Shown: positions 25,294 through 34,298 of the stretch, in pieces
Layout of the letters: each line of letters begins with the position of its first letter
How positions within the stretch are numbered: the first letter of the stretch is position 1
NCBI GenBank assembly: GCA_037013495.1
Contig: CM072801.1
Location: forward strand, 11,890,501 to 11,954,500
Length of the DNA: 64,000 nucleotides
Direction: 5' to 3'
From: Hippophae tibetana
Lineage: Eukaryota > Streptophyta > Magnoliopsida > Rosales > Elaeagnaceae
Made by a program: the position numbers and the translations under genes
The notes under the pieces: generated by a model
The model's input: the letters and a program-made list of their open reading frames with translations, nothing else
What the model was told of the DNA's origin: nothing
Databases searched by the model: none

Positions 25294-26364
25294 GATAAAA
25301 ACTAAAAATTAAACTATCCTAAATCACTTTCGTGGATTGAAACGGTTGCATTTAGCCTATGCAACAAGCCGTTAAACCCCTAGGTTGCCCTAGTGGACGA
25401 GTTTGAGTCTCGTGAGGGTTTTCAGTAATGATACCCACAAACATTGAACTAACTGTAAAAATCAAAAGAAACTATAAAAACAATCAAATCAAAAACTACA
25501 ATTACAACACAATCAATAATTAATTTAAGAATAAAAGAAAACAACATATCACAAAAATATCTCATACTTTTTAATCTCCTTTAAGATCATAATTAAAATC
25601 TCAAGCATAAGTTATTTTAATCTCTTTAAACAATCATGATTTTATTATAATAATTAGTCGAAAATCATTTTCATATTTCATTTCAAAAATGTATCAATTT
25701 AATTTTACCCAATTTCAGTGTCATGAATCAGAATTCGCTTCGACTCTATTCCTCACAAGTCAATACTCTCAAAGCACTGAATCCTATGGGTTCAAACACT
25801 CATACTAATTTATATGCGAAAGAGTTGATGTATAGAAATGAACTAATAGGTTCGCATATGTATAAAGAATAAAGGCTCAAAGTGTTATTTTAACATTGAT
25901 CTCATGAAAGGAATCGAATGTATAAATTATAAAGATATCATATATAAAAATTATTTTAATGCATAAATCAAACTCATTAAGAAAGAATTTCAAGATATAT
26001 GCTTTTTACAAATGAAGAAATTGCAATGACTTTTTAGGGAATTACTTCCTATATATTTCTTTTGTAATTAGCCTTTACTCACAACTTTGTAGGCAATGTG
26101 GGTCATAGTATGTAGATGATACTATAATTTTTTTATCTCTCTATTTTTTTTCTGAAGATATTTTTTTTTCTTCAATATATGTATTTTTTTAGAGAGTCAA
26201 CCCATGTACAGATTGTACATTTTTTTGGATTTTGGTGAGTGGTTAATTTTGCGGCTTTTCTGTTTGATCTTGGTTTAGGTAACCCCAGATATGTCTTTTT
26301 GTTTTTGTAGCAGTCATGCATAAATGAGATATAAGCATATACTATCAATTTCTACTCAAATCAT
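25294..26364 (-). other. Athila 3' non-coding stretch in place of RNase H and integrase
   Basis: About 1.1 kb of AT-rich sequence between the end of the RT frame and the polypurine tract. No RNase H or integrase motif is visible in any frame. In a full Athila element roughly 2 kb of coding sequence plus an env-like region would be expected here, so a deletion is inferred. Confidence 0.7.
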
Positions 26365-28539
26365 TTAATCTAAACAAAAATAATAAAAAAATATATGATA
26401 TTCTAAATTAGATGTGAGTTTATCTTTCAAGGTATTAAAGGAAGTAAGGCAGTCATTGTTGAAATCAAAATCAGCATCTTTGGATAGCAAGTTACATAAG
26501 TGACGACTTATTTTAGAGAAATCTTTAATAAATCGTCTGTAAAATCCTGCATGTCCCAAGAAGCTTCTTATCCCTTTCACAGATGTAGGGGGAGGTAGTT
26601 TGGATATCAATTCAACTTTTGCCTTATCAACTTCAATACCCTTGTTTGAAATTATATGTCCTAAAACTATCCCTTGTTGAACCATAAAATGACTTTTCTC
26701 CCAACTAAGGGTGAGATTGCATTCAATGCATCTTTCTAAAACCAAAGTCAATTTATGTAAGCAATCATCAAATGAGTTCCCAAAGACAGAGAAATCGTCC
26801 ATGAAAATCTCAATGAATTTTTCCACCATGTCCGAGAAAATAGATATCATGCATCTCTGGAAAGTGGCAGGGGCATTGCATAACCCAAATGGCATTCTGC
26901 GAAAAGCAAATGTCCCAAAAGGACATGTAAATGTGGTCTTTTCCTGATCTTCTGGTGCTATGGGTACTTGATAATATCCAGACAGTCCATCCAAAAAACA
27001 GTAAAATTCGTGCCCAGCTAATCTTTCCAACATTTGATCAATGAATGGAAGAGGAAAGTGATCCTTTTTCGTATATAAATTTAGTTTCCTAAAATCTATA
27101 CACATTCTCCATCCAGTGATTATTCTAGTGGGCACTAATTCACTTTTGTCATTCTTAACAACTGTTATCCCAGATTTCTTTGGTACCACATGCACTGGAC
27201 TAACCCACTTACTATCCGCAATAGGATAGATAATCCCTTCTTCTAATAATTTAAGAATTTCTTTTTTAACTACCTCTTGCATGTTTGGGTTTAGTCTTCT
27301 TTGGGCCTCTCGTACAGGTTTAGCACCATCCTCCAAGTTGATCTTGTGCATACACATTGTTGGACTAATGCCTCTTATATCCCCTATACTCCAACCTATA
27401 GATTTCTTAAACTGTTTAAGCACTTTGATGAGTTCCTTTTCTTGTGGTTTGGTCAAGGTTGAAGAAATTATCACTGGATAAGTTTCTCCCTCTCCCAAAA
27501 ACACATATTTTAAGTGCTCAGGTAAGTCTTTGAGTTCAAGTTCAGGTGGATTGGCCTCTTTAATAGATGAAGAACTGGGTAGATTTAAAAGTGTACTAGA
27601 TTTTGTCATCACTTCATTATTGTCTAGTTGTTTAAGGTACCCCTTAATTTCTTCATCTAAATCTTCTTCAACCTTTTCAAGTGTAAGAACGGTTTCAAGC
27701 TTGTCTTCTATTCTGGTTTGGAAAAAGGTGTTTTGGACAAGATTATCCAAAGGATCAACATCGAATATTTCATCGATGGCAGAAATAGAAGGGAAAGGTG
27801 AAGAATCAAAAACTTTAAAATGAACAGTCTCTCCTAAGACTGTCATTGTCAAATTTCCATCTTGGACATCAATAATAGTTTTAGTAGTTGCCATAAATGG
27901 TCTACCAAGCAATATTGTGTGCTCTCTGTCCAATGCTGGATTTTCTTGCATATCCAGAACCACAAAGTCAACAGGTATTATCAGTTTGTCTACCTGTACC
28001 AAAACATCCTCAACTATTCCCTCTGGATATTTAAGAGATCTATCTGCAAGTTGAAGGGACATAGTTGTGGGTTTTAAATCCCCTAGATTGAGTTGTAAGA
28101 ATATAGAGTATGGCATCAAATTTATACTAGCACCTAAATCAAGCATTGCTTTAGCAACCTTCCTATCCCCCATAGTTATGTTTATAATAAAACTTCCAGG
28201 GTCTTTCAACTTAGGGGGTAGTTTGTGCTGAAGTACATCGCTAGAAATTTCTGATACTACTACTCGTTCATTCAGTTCATACCTCCTTTTCTTAGTGTTC
28301 AACTCTTTGAAAAACTTGGCATATGAGGGCACATTCATGATCACTTCTAATAATGGTAAATTGATATTTACTTTAGAGAGCATATTAAAAAGATCATTGA
28401 ATTGCTTATCTTGTTTGGATTCTTTTAACCGGTGGGGAAAAGGTACTTGCATCTGGTGTGGTTCTGTTGTCTTTTGAATTTTGAGGGTGTTAGATGACCC
28501 CCCCAATGAGTTTTTCAGAAGGCTTGTTAAGTTTAACAC
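26365..28539 (-). CDS. Athila pol: aspartic protease and reverse transcriptase, truncated
   Basis: 724-codon open frame. Protease with active-site DLGASINLMP (residues 134-143; Athila uses D-L-G-A), then ILLGRPFMATTKTIIDVQ. The RT covers about residues 400-640, including FRRMPFGLCNAPATFQRC and the catalytic FMDD at 579-582, then LSWEKSHFM and the GIRSFLGHAGFYRRFI block. The frame ends in unrelated residues just after the RT thumb, so RNase H and integrase are absent. Its start overlaps the end of gag copy 2 by 50 bases in another frame. The two frames would join in phase if the G7 run at 28499-28505 (minus strand) were six G, so it was probably one gag-pol frame. The RT core itself looks intact. 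Confidence 0.93.
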   Translation of the reverse strand: MLNLTSLLKNSLGGSSNTLKIQKTTEPHQMQVPFPHRLKESKQDKQFNDLFNMLSKVNINLPLLEVIMNVPSYAKFFKELNTKKRRYELNERVVVSEISSDVLQHKLPPKLKDPGSFIINITMGDRKVAKAMLDLGASINLMPYSIFLQLNLGDLKPTTMSLQLADRSLKYPEGIVEDVLVQVDKLIIPVDFVVLDMQENPALDREHTILLGRPFMATTKTIIDVQDGNLTMTVLGETVHFKVFDSSPFPSISAIDEIFDVDPLDNLVQNTFFQTRIEDKLETVLTLEKVEEDLDEEIKGYLKQLDNNEVMTKSSTLLNLPSSSSIKEANPPELELKDLPEHLKYVFLGEGETYPVIISSTLTKPQEKELIKVLKQFKKSIGWSIGDIRGISPTMCMHKINLEDGAKPVREAQRRLNPNMQEVVKKEILKLLEEGIIYPIADSKWVSPVHVVPKKSGITVVKNDKSELVPTRIITGWRMCIDFRKLNLYTKKDHFPLPFIDQMLERLAGHEFYCFLDGLSGYYQVPIAPEDQEKTTFTCPFGTFAFRRMPFGLCNAPATFQRCMISIFSDMVEKFIEIFMDDFSVFGNSFDDCLHKLTLVLERCIECNLTLSWEKSHFMVQQGIVLGHIISNKGIEVDKAKVELISKLPPPTSVKGIRSFLGHAGFYRRFIKDFSKISRHLCNLLSKDADFDFNNDCLTSFNTLKDKLTSNLEYHIFFYYFCLD

Positions 28540-29806
28540 TTGTTTCTCCTTTTTGCGAGATTAGAATATCGCCTTCTTTGTTACCTGAACTACAAGGTAG
28601 ATTGTTAGAGATTTCAGGTAAACTGGTATTGACTACCTTACCACTTCGAAGGGTTCTTACATCCTTTGCTTGTTCTGGTTGACTGGGCAACTTTCCTGGT
28701 TCTTTCTTTTGCATTTGTTCAGCCAGTTGCCCAACTTTAGATTCAATCCTTTTAACCGAAGCCTCCATGGTGTTCAACCTTTGATTAGTCATCAATTGGT
28801 TGTCACGACTAACTTGAATAAAAGCATTCAAGCTATCTTCTAAGGTTGGCTTAAAAGATTGGTTTGGTGGGTAAGGGTGGTTGTTAACCGACCTTAGTGT
28901 TGGATATTGGGTGTAGGCTGGGTGATTATACGTGTTTGGATGATACCTTTGAAAAGATTGGACCTCCTCTATGGCATCGACACTAGAATCACAAGTATTT
29001 GAACAATTATGAGTACCATGCACAATTGAACAACACACTTCACATACCTCTTGATTTGAAATTTGGTGGGTAGTGAGAAATTGCACTTGTTTAGTCAATT
29101 CAGCAAGTTGCAAGGTTATCTCATTATCAGAGCCAACTTCATTGACCCTTGCTTTCCTTCTACCACCTCTTTGTTGGGAATTAGAACCCAATAGCTCATA
29201 AAGATTATAGGTTTCCTCTGCGGTCTTTTCTCCTACAGCACCTCCAGCAGCATTATCAACCATGTATTGACTCTGTAGTGTCAATCCATCATAAAAGAAT
29301 TGGTTTTGTAGCTGTAAGGGAAAGCTATGATTTTGACATTGAATGAAAAGGAGTTTGAATCGTTCCCAAGCTTCATGAAAGGGCTCCTCATACATTTGAG
29401 AAAATGTTGCTATCTTTGTTCTTAGATCAACAGTCTTTTGATGGGAATAGAACCTACCCATAAAAATTTCATAGACTGCCTCCCAAGTTTTAAGAGAACC
29501 TGACTGTAGAGTAATGAACCATGACCAAGCTTTATCTTTGAGAGTGTAAGGAAAACACCTCATCCTAAGTTGATCTTCATTAATTGCATGTAGTGGAAAG
29601 GTTTGGACAATAGCATAGAATTCTCGAATGAAATGCAAAGGGTCTTCATTAGGGATACCGTAAAAGGAAGGCAACAAAGAATAATGAATCTTTTTCAATT
29701 CATAATTCCTTGCAGCCTCTTGTAATTGGATACCGGAAGTTACATTGCCAATGATTGGCATTGTATATTCTTTCATCTTTTTCCGCCTATCTTCAGCATC
29801 TCCCAT
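28490..29806 (-). CDS. Athila gag, copy 2 (adjoins pol)
   Basis: 438-aa Gag polyprotein, which would form the virus-like particle that packages element RNA. The retrotransposon gag core spans about residues 10-200 (DPLHFIREFYAIVQTF, LRMRCFPYTLKDKAWSWF, FYSHQKTVDLRTKIATFSQM, FFYDGLTLQSQYMVDNAAGG). A complete zinc knuckle C-x2-C-x4-H-x4-C (CEVCCSIVHGTHNC) begins near residue 254. A coiled-coil-like stretch and TLRSGK, the usual linker into protease, follow. It ends at a frameshift in a G7 tract inside the junction with pol. It is clearly homologous to, but well diverged from, gag copy 1 upstream, so the two are not a recent duplication. Confidence 0.92.
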   Translation of the reverse strand: MGDAEDRRKKMKEYTMPIIGNVTSGIQLQEAARNYELKKIHYSLLPSFYGIPNEDPLHFIREFYAIVQTFPLHAINEDQLRMRCFPYTLKDKAWSWFITLQSGSLKTWEAVYEIFMGRFYSHQKTVDLRTKIATFSQMYEEPFHEAWERFKLLFIQCQNHSFPLQLQNQFFYDGLTLQSQYMVDNAAGGAVGEKTAEETYNLYELLGSNSQQRGGRRKARVNEVGSDNEITLQLAELTKQVQFLTTHQISNQEVCEVCCSIVHGTHNCSNTCDSSVDAIEEVQSFQRYHPNTYNHPAYTQYPTLRSVNNHPYPPNQSFKPTLEDSLNAFIQVSRDNQLMTNQRLNTMEASVKRIESKVGQLAEQMQKKEPGKLPSQPEQAKDVRTLRSGKVVNTSLPEISNNLPCSSGNKEGDILISQKGETSVKLNKPSEKLIGGVI

Positions 29807-30167
29807 GGTTGTTTGTAGTTGAAAATTATCCTCCTCCTATTGTGTATCAACATTTTGCTTTTAGTAGATATCTCTAAGAAATATTTATAACTTGATAAAA
29901 CGTAAAAGCAAAAAGTGCAAGGAACCTAATTTCTTTTTTTTTTTTTTTTTTTTTTTAAATTTAAGCGAATGGACAGAATTTTTGAAACAAACGAATTTTA
30001 TTTCATCTGAATTTTTATTACACGCAAACTAAAACAAAGGAAAATACAATAATGGGTGACCTCCCATACAGGACTAAAATTTATCGTCTTCTAGTAAGAC
30101 GTTGCTTGGAGATTGCAGAATTAAAAACTCAATGTCTCCTCTTCATTGAATTCATTTAAGTATCAAA
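29807..30167 (-). other. Inter-gag spacer of the Athila element
   Basis: Contains a run of about 24 T on the plus strand (29933-29956) and GT/AG-like sequences that might serve splicing. No coding similarity is seen. Confidence 0.5.
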
Positions 30168-31505
30168 TTAGTCTTTGCCTTTTTGCAAATGTTCAACTAA
30201 CTGTTCAACTTGAACTTCCACCTTTTTGATAGAAGCTTCCACAGAGTCCAACCGTTGATTGGTTTTAGATTGATTATCCCTACAGACTTGAATAAAAGAA
30301 TTCAAGTTGTCCTCCAAGGTTGGTTTATTGGGAATGCTTCTTGGAATAGGTGGGTGGAATTGCTGACCTGCTTGGTTTGAGCTTTGAGTGAAAGGAGGGT
30401 TGTTTTGCCTCCAAGAGAAATTTGGATGACTTCTCCACCCAGGATTATAGGTATTTGAGTTGGGGTCAAACCTTGGTCTTTGTTGATACGCTCCCAACAC
30501 ATTGACCTGTTCAGGTCCAGTTGTTTCTCCTTGATATGGACAGGCTTCAGTACCATGTCCCATGTTGCTGTACAAACCATATTGTTCATTATTGGTGTTG
30601 GTTTGTGTAGCGAGAAGGGCAACTTGCTTAGTCAGTTGAACAAGTTGTTGTTGAACTTCATTACTGGAGTCGATTTCATGAACTCCAGCTTTTCTCACTC
30701 GGGAGCTTTTCTGTTGGGAATTAGCACCCAACATCTCAAAGAGGTTATACGTCTCTGAGGCAGTCTTTTCTCCTATTGCTCCTCCTGCAGCGTTGTCGAC
30801 AATGAACTGACATTGTTGTGTAAGTCCATCGTAAAAGAATTGGTTCTGCAACTGCAGGGGAAAGCTATGATGGGGACACTGAGTGAGAAACATCTTGAAC
30901 CTATCCCAAGCTTCATGGAATGGTTCTCCATCCATCTGAGAGAAAGTAGCAATCTTTCCTCTCAACTCTGATGTTTTTTGATGGGAATAGAATTTTCCCA
31001 TGAATTTATTGTAAATGTTACCCCATGTCATCAGAGAACCTGGGGGAAGTGACATCAACCAAGCTTTGGCCTTATCCTTTAGAGTGTAGGGAAAACATCT
31101 CATCCTAAGTTGATCCTCGTTTAGAATACCGAGGGGGAATGTTTGGACCGTAGCATAGAAATCTCTCATAAAGGAAAGAGAATCTTCATTAGGTAGCCCA
31201 TAAAAGGAAGGAAGCATAGAAAAATGAATATTTTTAAGGTCATAATTCCGAGCAGCCTCTCCCAACTGGATAGCGGCAGTTGCCGTGCCAATTATCGGTC
31301 TTGCAAACTCCTTCATCGTGGTTTCCCTCATAGGTTGGTTTTCCTCCATTTCTTTTGGTTCTAGTAAAGGATTAAGACTTGGTTCTATGTTTGGCTCAAA
31401 AACAGGTTGATGGGTAGAATCCAGTTTTGTTGACACTTGTTTAAATTTATGAAAATTATTTACATATGGTGTTAGGGGGTTTCCTAAGGATCTCCTACCA
31501 CGCAT
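30168..31505 (-). CDS. Athila gag, copy 1 (5' proximal)
   Basis: 445-aa Gag with an extra N-terminus of about 60 residues (MRGRRSLGN...) before the shared core (MKEFARPIIG, DQLRMRCFPYTLKDKAKAWL, FYSHQKTSELRGKIATFSQM, FFYDGLTQQCQFIVDNAAGG). The zinc-knuckle position (30582-30541) reads Y-x2-Y-x4-H-x4-C: both leading cysteines are tyrosine (TAT, TAC), so metal binding is probably lost. It ends at VEHLQKGKD, before the TLRSGK linker of copy 2, and is therefore a stand-alone Gag. A 361-base gap separates it from copy 2. The full-length open frame suggests either recent selection or youth. Confidence 0.92.
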   Translation of the reverse strand: MRGRRSLGNPLTPYVNNFHKFKQVSTKLDSTHQPVFEPNIEPSLNPLLEPKEMEENQPMRETTMKEFARPIIGTATAAIQLGEAARNYDLKNIHFSMLPSFYGLPNEDSLSFMRDFYATVQTFPLGILNEDQLRMRCFPYTLKDKAKAWLMSLPPGSLMTWGNIYNKFMGKFYSHQKTSELRGKIATFSQMDGEPFHEAWDRFKMFLTQCPHHSFPLQLQNQFFYDGLTQQCQFIVDNAAGGAIGEKTASETYNLFEMLGANSQQKSSRVRKAGVHEIDSSNEVQQQLVQLTKQVALLATQTNTNNEQYGLYSNMGHGTEACPYQGETTGPEQVNVLGAYQQRPRFDPNSNTYNPGWRSHPNFSWRQNNPPFTQSSNQAGQQFHPPIPRSIPNKPTLEDNLNSFIQVCRDNQSKTNQRLDSVEASIKKVEVQVEQLVEHLQKGKD

Positions 31506-32306
31506 AGACTATTGTAAACGTAAATTTAAAACTCCTGTCAACAAAATAAAAAAATTTAGAGAAAATTTACATGTTATTCAATTCAAAGGACTAAACAAAA
31601 CTAGTTAAACCCTAAAATTTTTTTTTTTTTTTATCATTTTTTTTAATTTTTTTTTTTTTTATATTTTTTTTTGTAACATAATTAGTATTAACCAAGAGTG
31701 CTCCCAGGAAAGAATGGTGGTGCAAACGGCTCCTTAAATACCATTCTCCTAGCCAGAGCAACGTTCTCAGGAAAGACTAGTGGCACAAATGCTTTCAAGA
31801 ACTAGTCTCCTAGACAGAACTCCCTTAGATTTTTACTTTTCATGTTATTTAGTTAATTAGGTATAAATTCAAGTGTTGTTTTTTTTTTTTTATTCATGAA
31901 CGGTAATTTTATTTTACTATTCACGCTATATAATGTCTTATTAACTTAAAATTTTTTGAAATTTAAGTTTTTGAAAATTTTTTTTTTTTTTATGAACGGT
32001 AATTTTATTTTACTATTCACGCTATATTATTTTTTATTAACTTAAAATTTTTTGAATTTTGAATTTTTAATTTTTTTTTTTTACTATTCATGAACGGTAA
32101 AATTTTTTACTTCAAATTTCAAATTTCTAAATTATTTTACAATTAAAAAAAATTATTTATTTTTTTTTTATTTTTTTTATTTTTTTTTTATTTTTTTATT
32201 TATTTATTATGAATTTTGAAATTTGATTATTATTAAAATATCACAATTATTTACAGCACAAAAATGTTTTTAAAATTTTGATAAATAATTTAAAAACGCT
32301 ATTCCT
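31506..32306 (-). other. Athila leader between primer site and first gag
   Basis: Non-coding, with long poly-T runs (for example 31619-31672). Two diverged copies of a unit of about 63 bp (CAGGAAAGA..., 31690-31815) and two to three copies of a TGAACGGTAATTTTATTTTA-type unit (31897, 31993, shortened at 32090) are visible. Confidence 0.6.
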
Positions 32307-32324
32307 TCCCCGGCAACGGCGCCA
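32307..32324 (-). other. Athila primer binding site (tRNA-Asp)
   Basis: On the minus strand TGGCGCCGTTGCCGGGGA, complementary to the 3' end of tRNA-Asp, lies six bases inside the 5' LTR. This fixes the orientation. Confidence 0.9.
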
Positions 32325-33755
32325 AAAACTTGATGAGCGAAAACCGGCATCGCCGATCTTCGCAAATACTTTGATTTTAATATTTATAAAACTCTCGCAA
32401 GTGCACGAATCATTTCGAAGAAAATGATAAGTATACTCCCAAGGTCGATCTAAGGAAGGAATGTATGTGGTTTTTAATTTATTATTCAAACTTTTAAAAA
32501 ACGAAATTAAATCCTAAACATCCTGTCACGATAGTTTGGTTTTTGTGTTCCTAATCTAATAACATAAAATAAACATATATACAGATTAATTAAATATAAT
32601 CTAATAACATAAAAAATAAACATATATACAGATTCAATAAATATTCATGCAAATTTTATCATTTATATTAGCGGAGTATTTATGGATATAATAACTAAAT
32701 TAATTATGCTTGCTCATATTATCTAGGTTATTAAAGATATAAATTGATATTTTATTGATTCTCTCTTTTTTATATAAATACCACCTTTGGTGGGGTTAGA
32801 TATTCTTTGTTAACTAAACAAATCAATTAACACCTATGGGTGGGGTTGATAACTAATATGCTTAATTAAATTAATTCCTTTTTCTAAGAGATTGAAAATG
32901 AATCATTTAAATGCCACCTTTGGTGGGGTTAGACAGTTTAAACTTTATTCAAGGTGTCCAAATTAAACATAAGAATTTAATTATCCGAGTACTAACTTTC
33001 AAGTTTTAAAACCACTATTGAAAACATGTCGTCAATACATTTTCAGATAATAATTCTTATAAAAACTTTTGAAATAGAGCTTCACTCTAACTACCGGGCG
33101 ATTGTACCATCAAATAAAAGAGCACTACTCTAAATCAGACCGGATAACTAAACCTTAAAATCTAATTTTCAGGTTTAAGTTTGTAATGAAAAATAATATA
33201 TTTCTCTCTAACATTCTTAATATAAAATCATGAATAAAAACAAAATCAATTCATTTTAGAGATTTTTACCTATTTAATATTTCGCAAGCATAACAACATC
33301 ATTATTACATCATGTTTACTAAACAGCCAGCACAGTTAAATTTAACCACAGACAAATTAAATATAACATGTAAGAATAAAGCATAAAAATAACTGTAAGA
33401 AAATAAAATCCTTACAGAACTTCGACGCTATTCCCGTTGCTGGAAAAACTCCGAGCGGAATTTGCACTCCCATTTATTGAATCAAAGAGCTAAAATATTA
33501 CAAAAACATAACTAGTTCTTCCCAAAAAGGGAAGAACTCTAAATCTAAGAGAAATTAACTAAGAAAAGCTAAAAACTAAGAAAACATAAGAAAAACTAAG
33601 AAAAACTAAAGAATCCTAAAAATCTAAGAAAAGAGAGAAAAGAATGTATTTGGAGGTGTTTTTAGGTGTAGGGAAGGGGGTATTTATAGGTGAGGATGGA
33701 GAGAAAAAGTAGAGAAAAAAATGTTAAAAAAATGTAAAAACGCGGATTATTGATT

Positions 33756-33780
33756 GCTGACGTCATTTGATGACGTCAGC
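33756..33780. promoter_or_regulatory. Palindrome with two TGACGTCA cores in the 5' LTR
   Basis: Arms GCTGACGTCA and TGACGTCAGC separated by TTTGA make a perfect inverted repeat. TGACGTCA is a classic bZIP (TGA/CRE-type) target, and paired TGACG sites resemble as-1 elements. It is absent from the 3' LTR. The regulatory role is inferred only. Confidence 0.45.
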
Positions 33781-33797
33781 ATGACATGGGGCGGCTG

Positions 33798-33995
33798 CAC
33801 AGTACCGGGTATGAACAGTGCCGAGTTTGATGAACAGTACCGGGGTATGAACAGTGCCGAGTCTGATGAACAGTACCCGCGGATGAACAGTACTCGCGGA
33901 TGAACAGTGCCGAGTCTGATGAACAGTAACCGCGGATGAACAGTGCCGTGCGCTGCTGCTTGGGGCGGTGCTGGGCGCTGGGGCGCGGCGGCGCG
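33798..33995. repeat. GC-rich minisatellite in the 5' LTR
   Basis: Same unit as in the other LTR but with a different copy number and a shorter GC-rich end, showing that this block has changed since insertion. Confidence 0.85.
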
Positions 33996-34293
33996 TTTTT
34001 CTCTTTTTTGACATTTTTGACCTTTTTTACCCATTTTGTCCAATTTTTCCATATTTGTCGACCTTTCCGCATTTATTTATTAATATATTTGTGATGTATT
34101 GCTTCCAGTATTCCTCTTTGAGTTTTTAAGTTGCGTTTTTAAGCCAAAATACCTGAAAAACAATAAAAATACCCGTGATTCCGAAAAAGACAAATTTATA
34201 TAAATATATGATAAAACATATAAATATATATATTTTTAATCAATTAATGTGCATAAAATCATGGTTATTTTAGTGCTTTTTGAGCACTCATCA

Positions 34294-34298
34294 GCTGA
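34294..34298. other. Target-site duplication, right copy (GCTGA)
   Basis: Exact repeat of the GCTGA at 23312-23316, confirming both element ends. Confidence 0.9.

Larger units (their letters stand above)
23317..34293 (-). mobile_element. Athila-type Ty3/Gypsy LTR retrotransposon with tandem gag genes
   Basis: A 10,977-bp element bounded by GCTGA at 23312-23316 and 34294-34298. Both LTRs begin TGATGAG and end CTCATCA. The minus-strand order is 5' LTR (34293-32331), primer site, leader, gag copy 1 (31505-30168), gag copy 2 (29806-28490), PR-RT (28539-26365), a 1.1-kb 3' non-coding stretch, polypurine tract, 3' LTR (25250-23317). The gag style, the DLGASIN protease and the FMDD reverse transcriptase place it in the Athila/Tat group. 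RNase H and integrase are not recognisable, so it looks non-autonomous. Outside a variable GC-rich block the LTRs differ at only a handful of bases, suggesting recent insertion. Confidence 0.95.
32331..34293 (-). repeat. Athila 5' LTR (1,963 bp)
   Basis: This is the 5' LTR because the primer site adjoins its left edge and the coding frames read leftward. It would contain the element's promoter. It keeps a paired TGACGTCA palindrome (33756-33780) and a minisatellite (about 33798-33950) that could be promoter modules. Confidence 0.95.

Noticed and set aside
33798-33950. Regularly spaced repeats that could suggest a CRISPR-like array
   Set aside because: The units are contiguous minisatellite without unique spacers, in a plant LTR.
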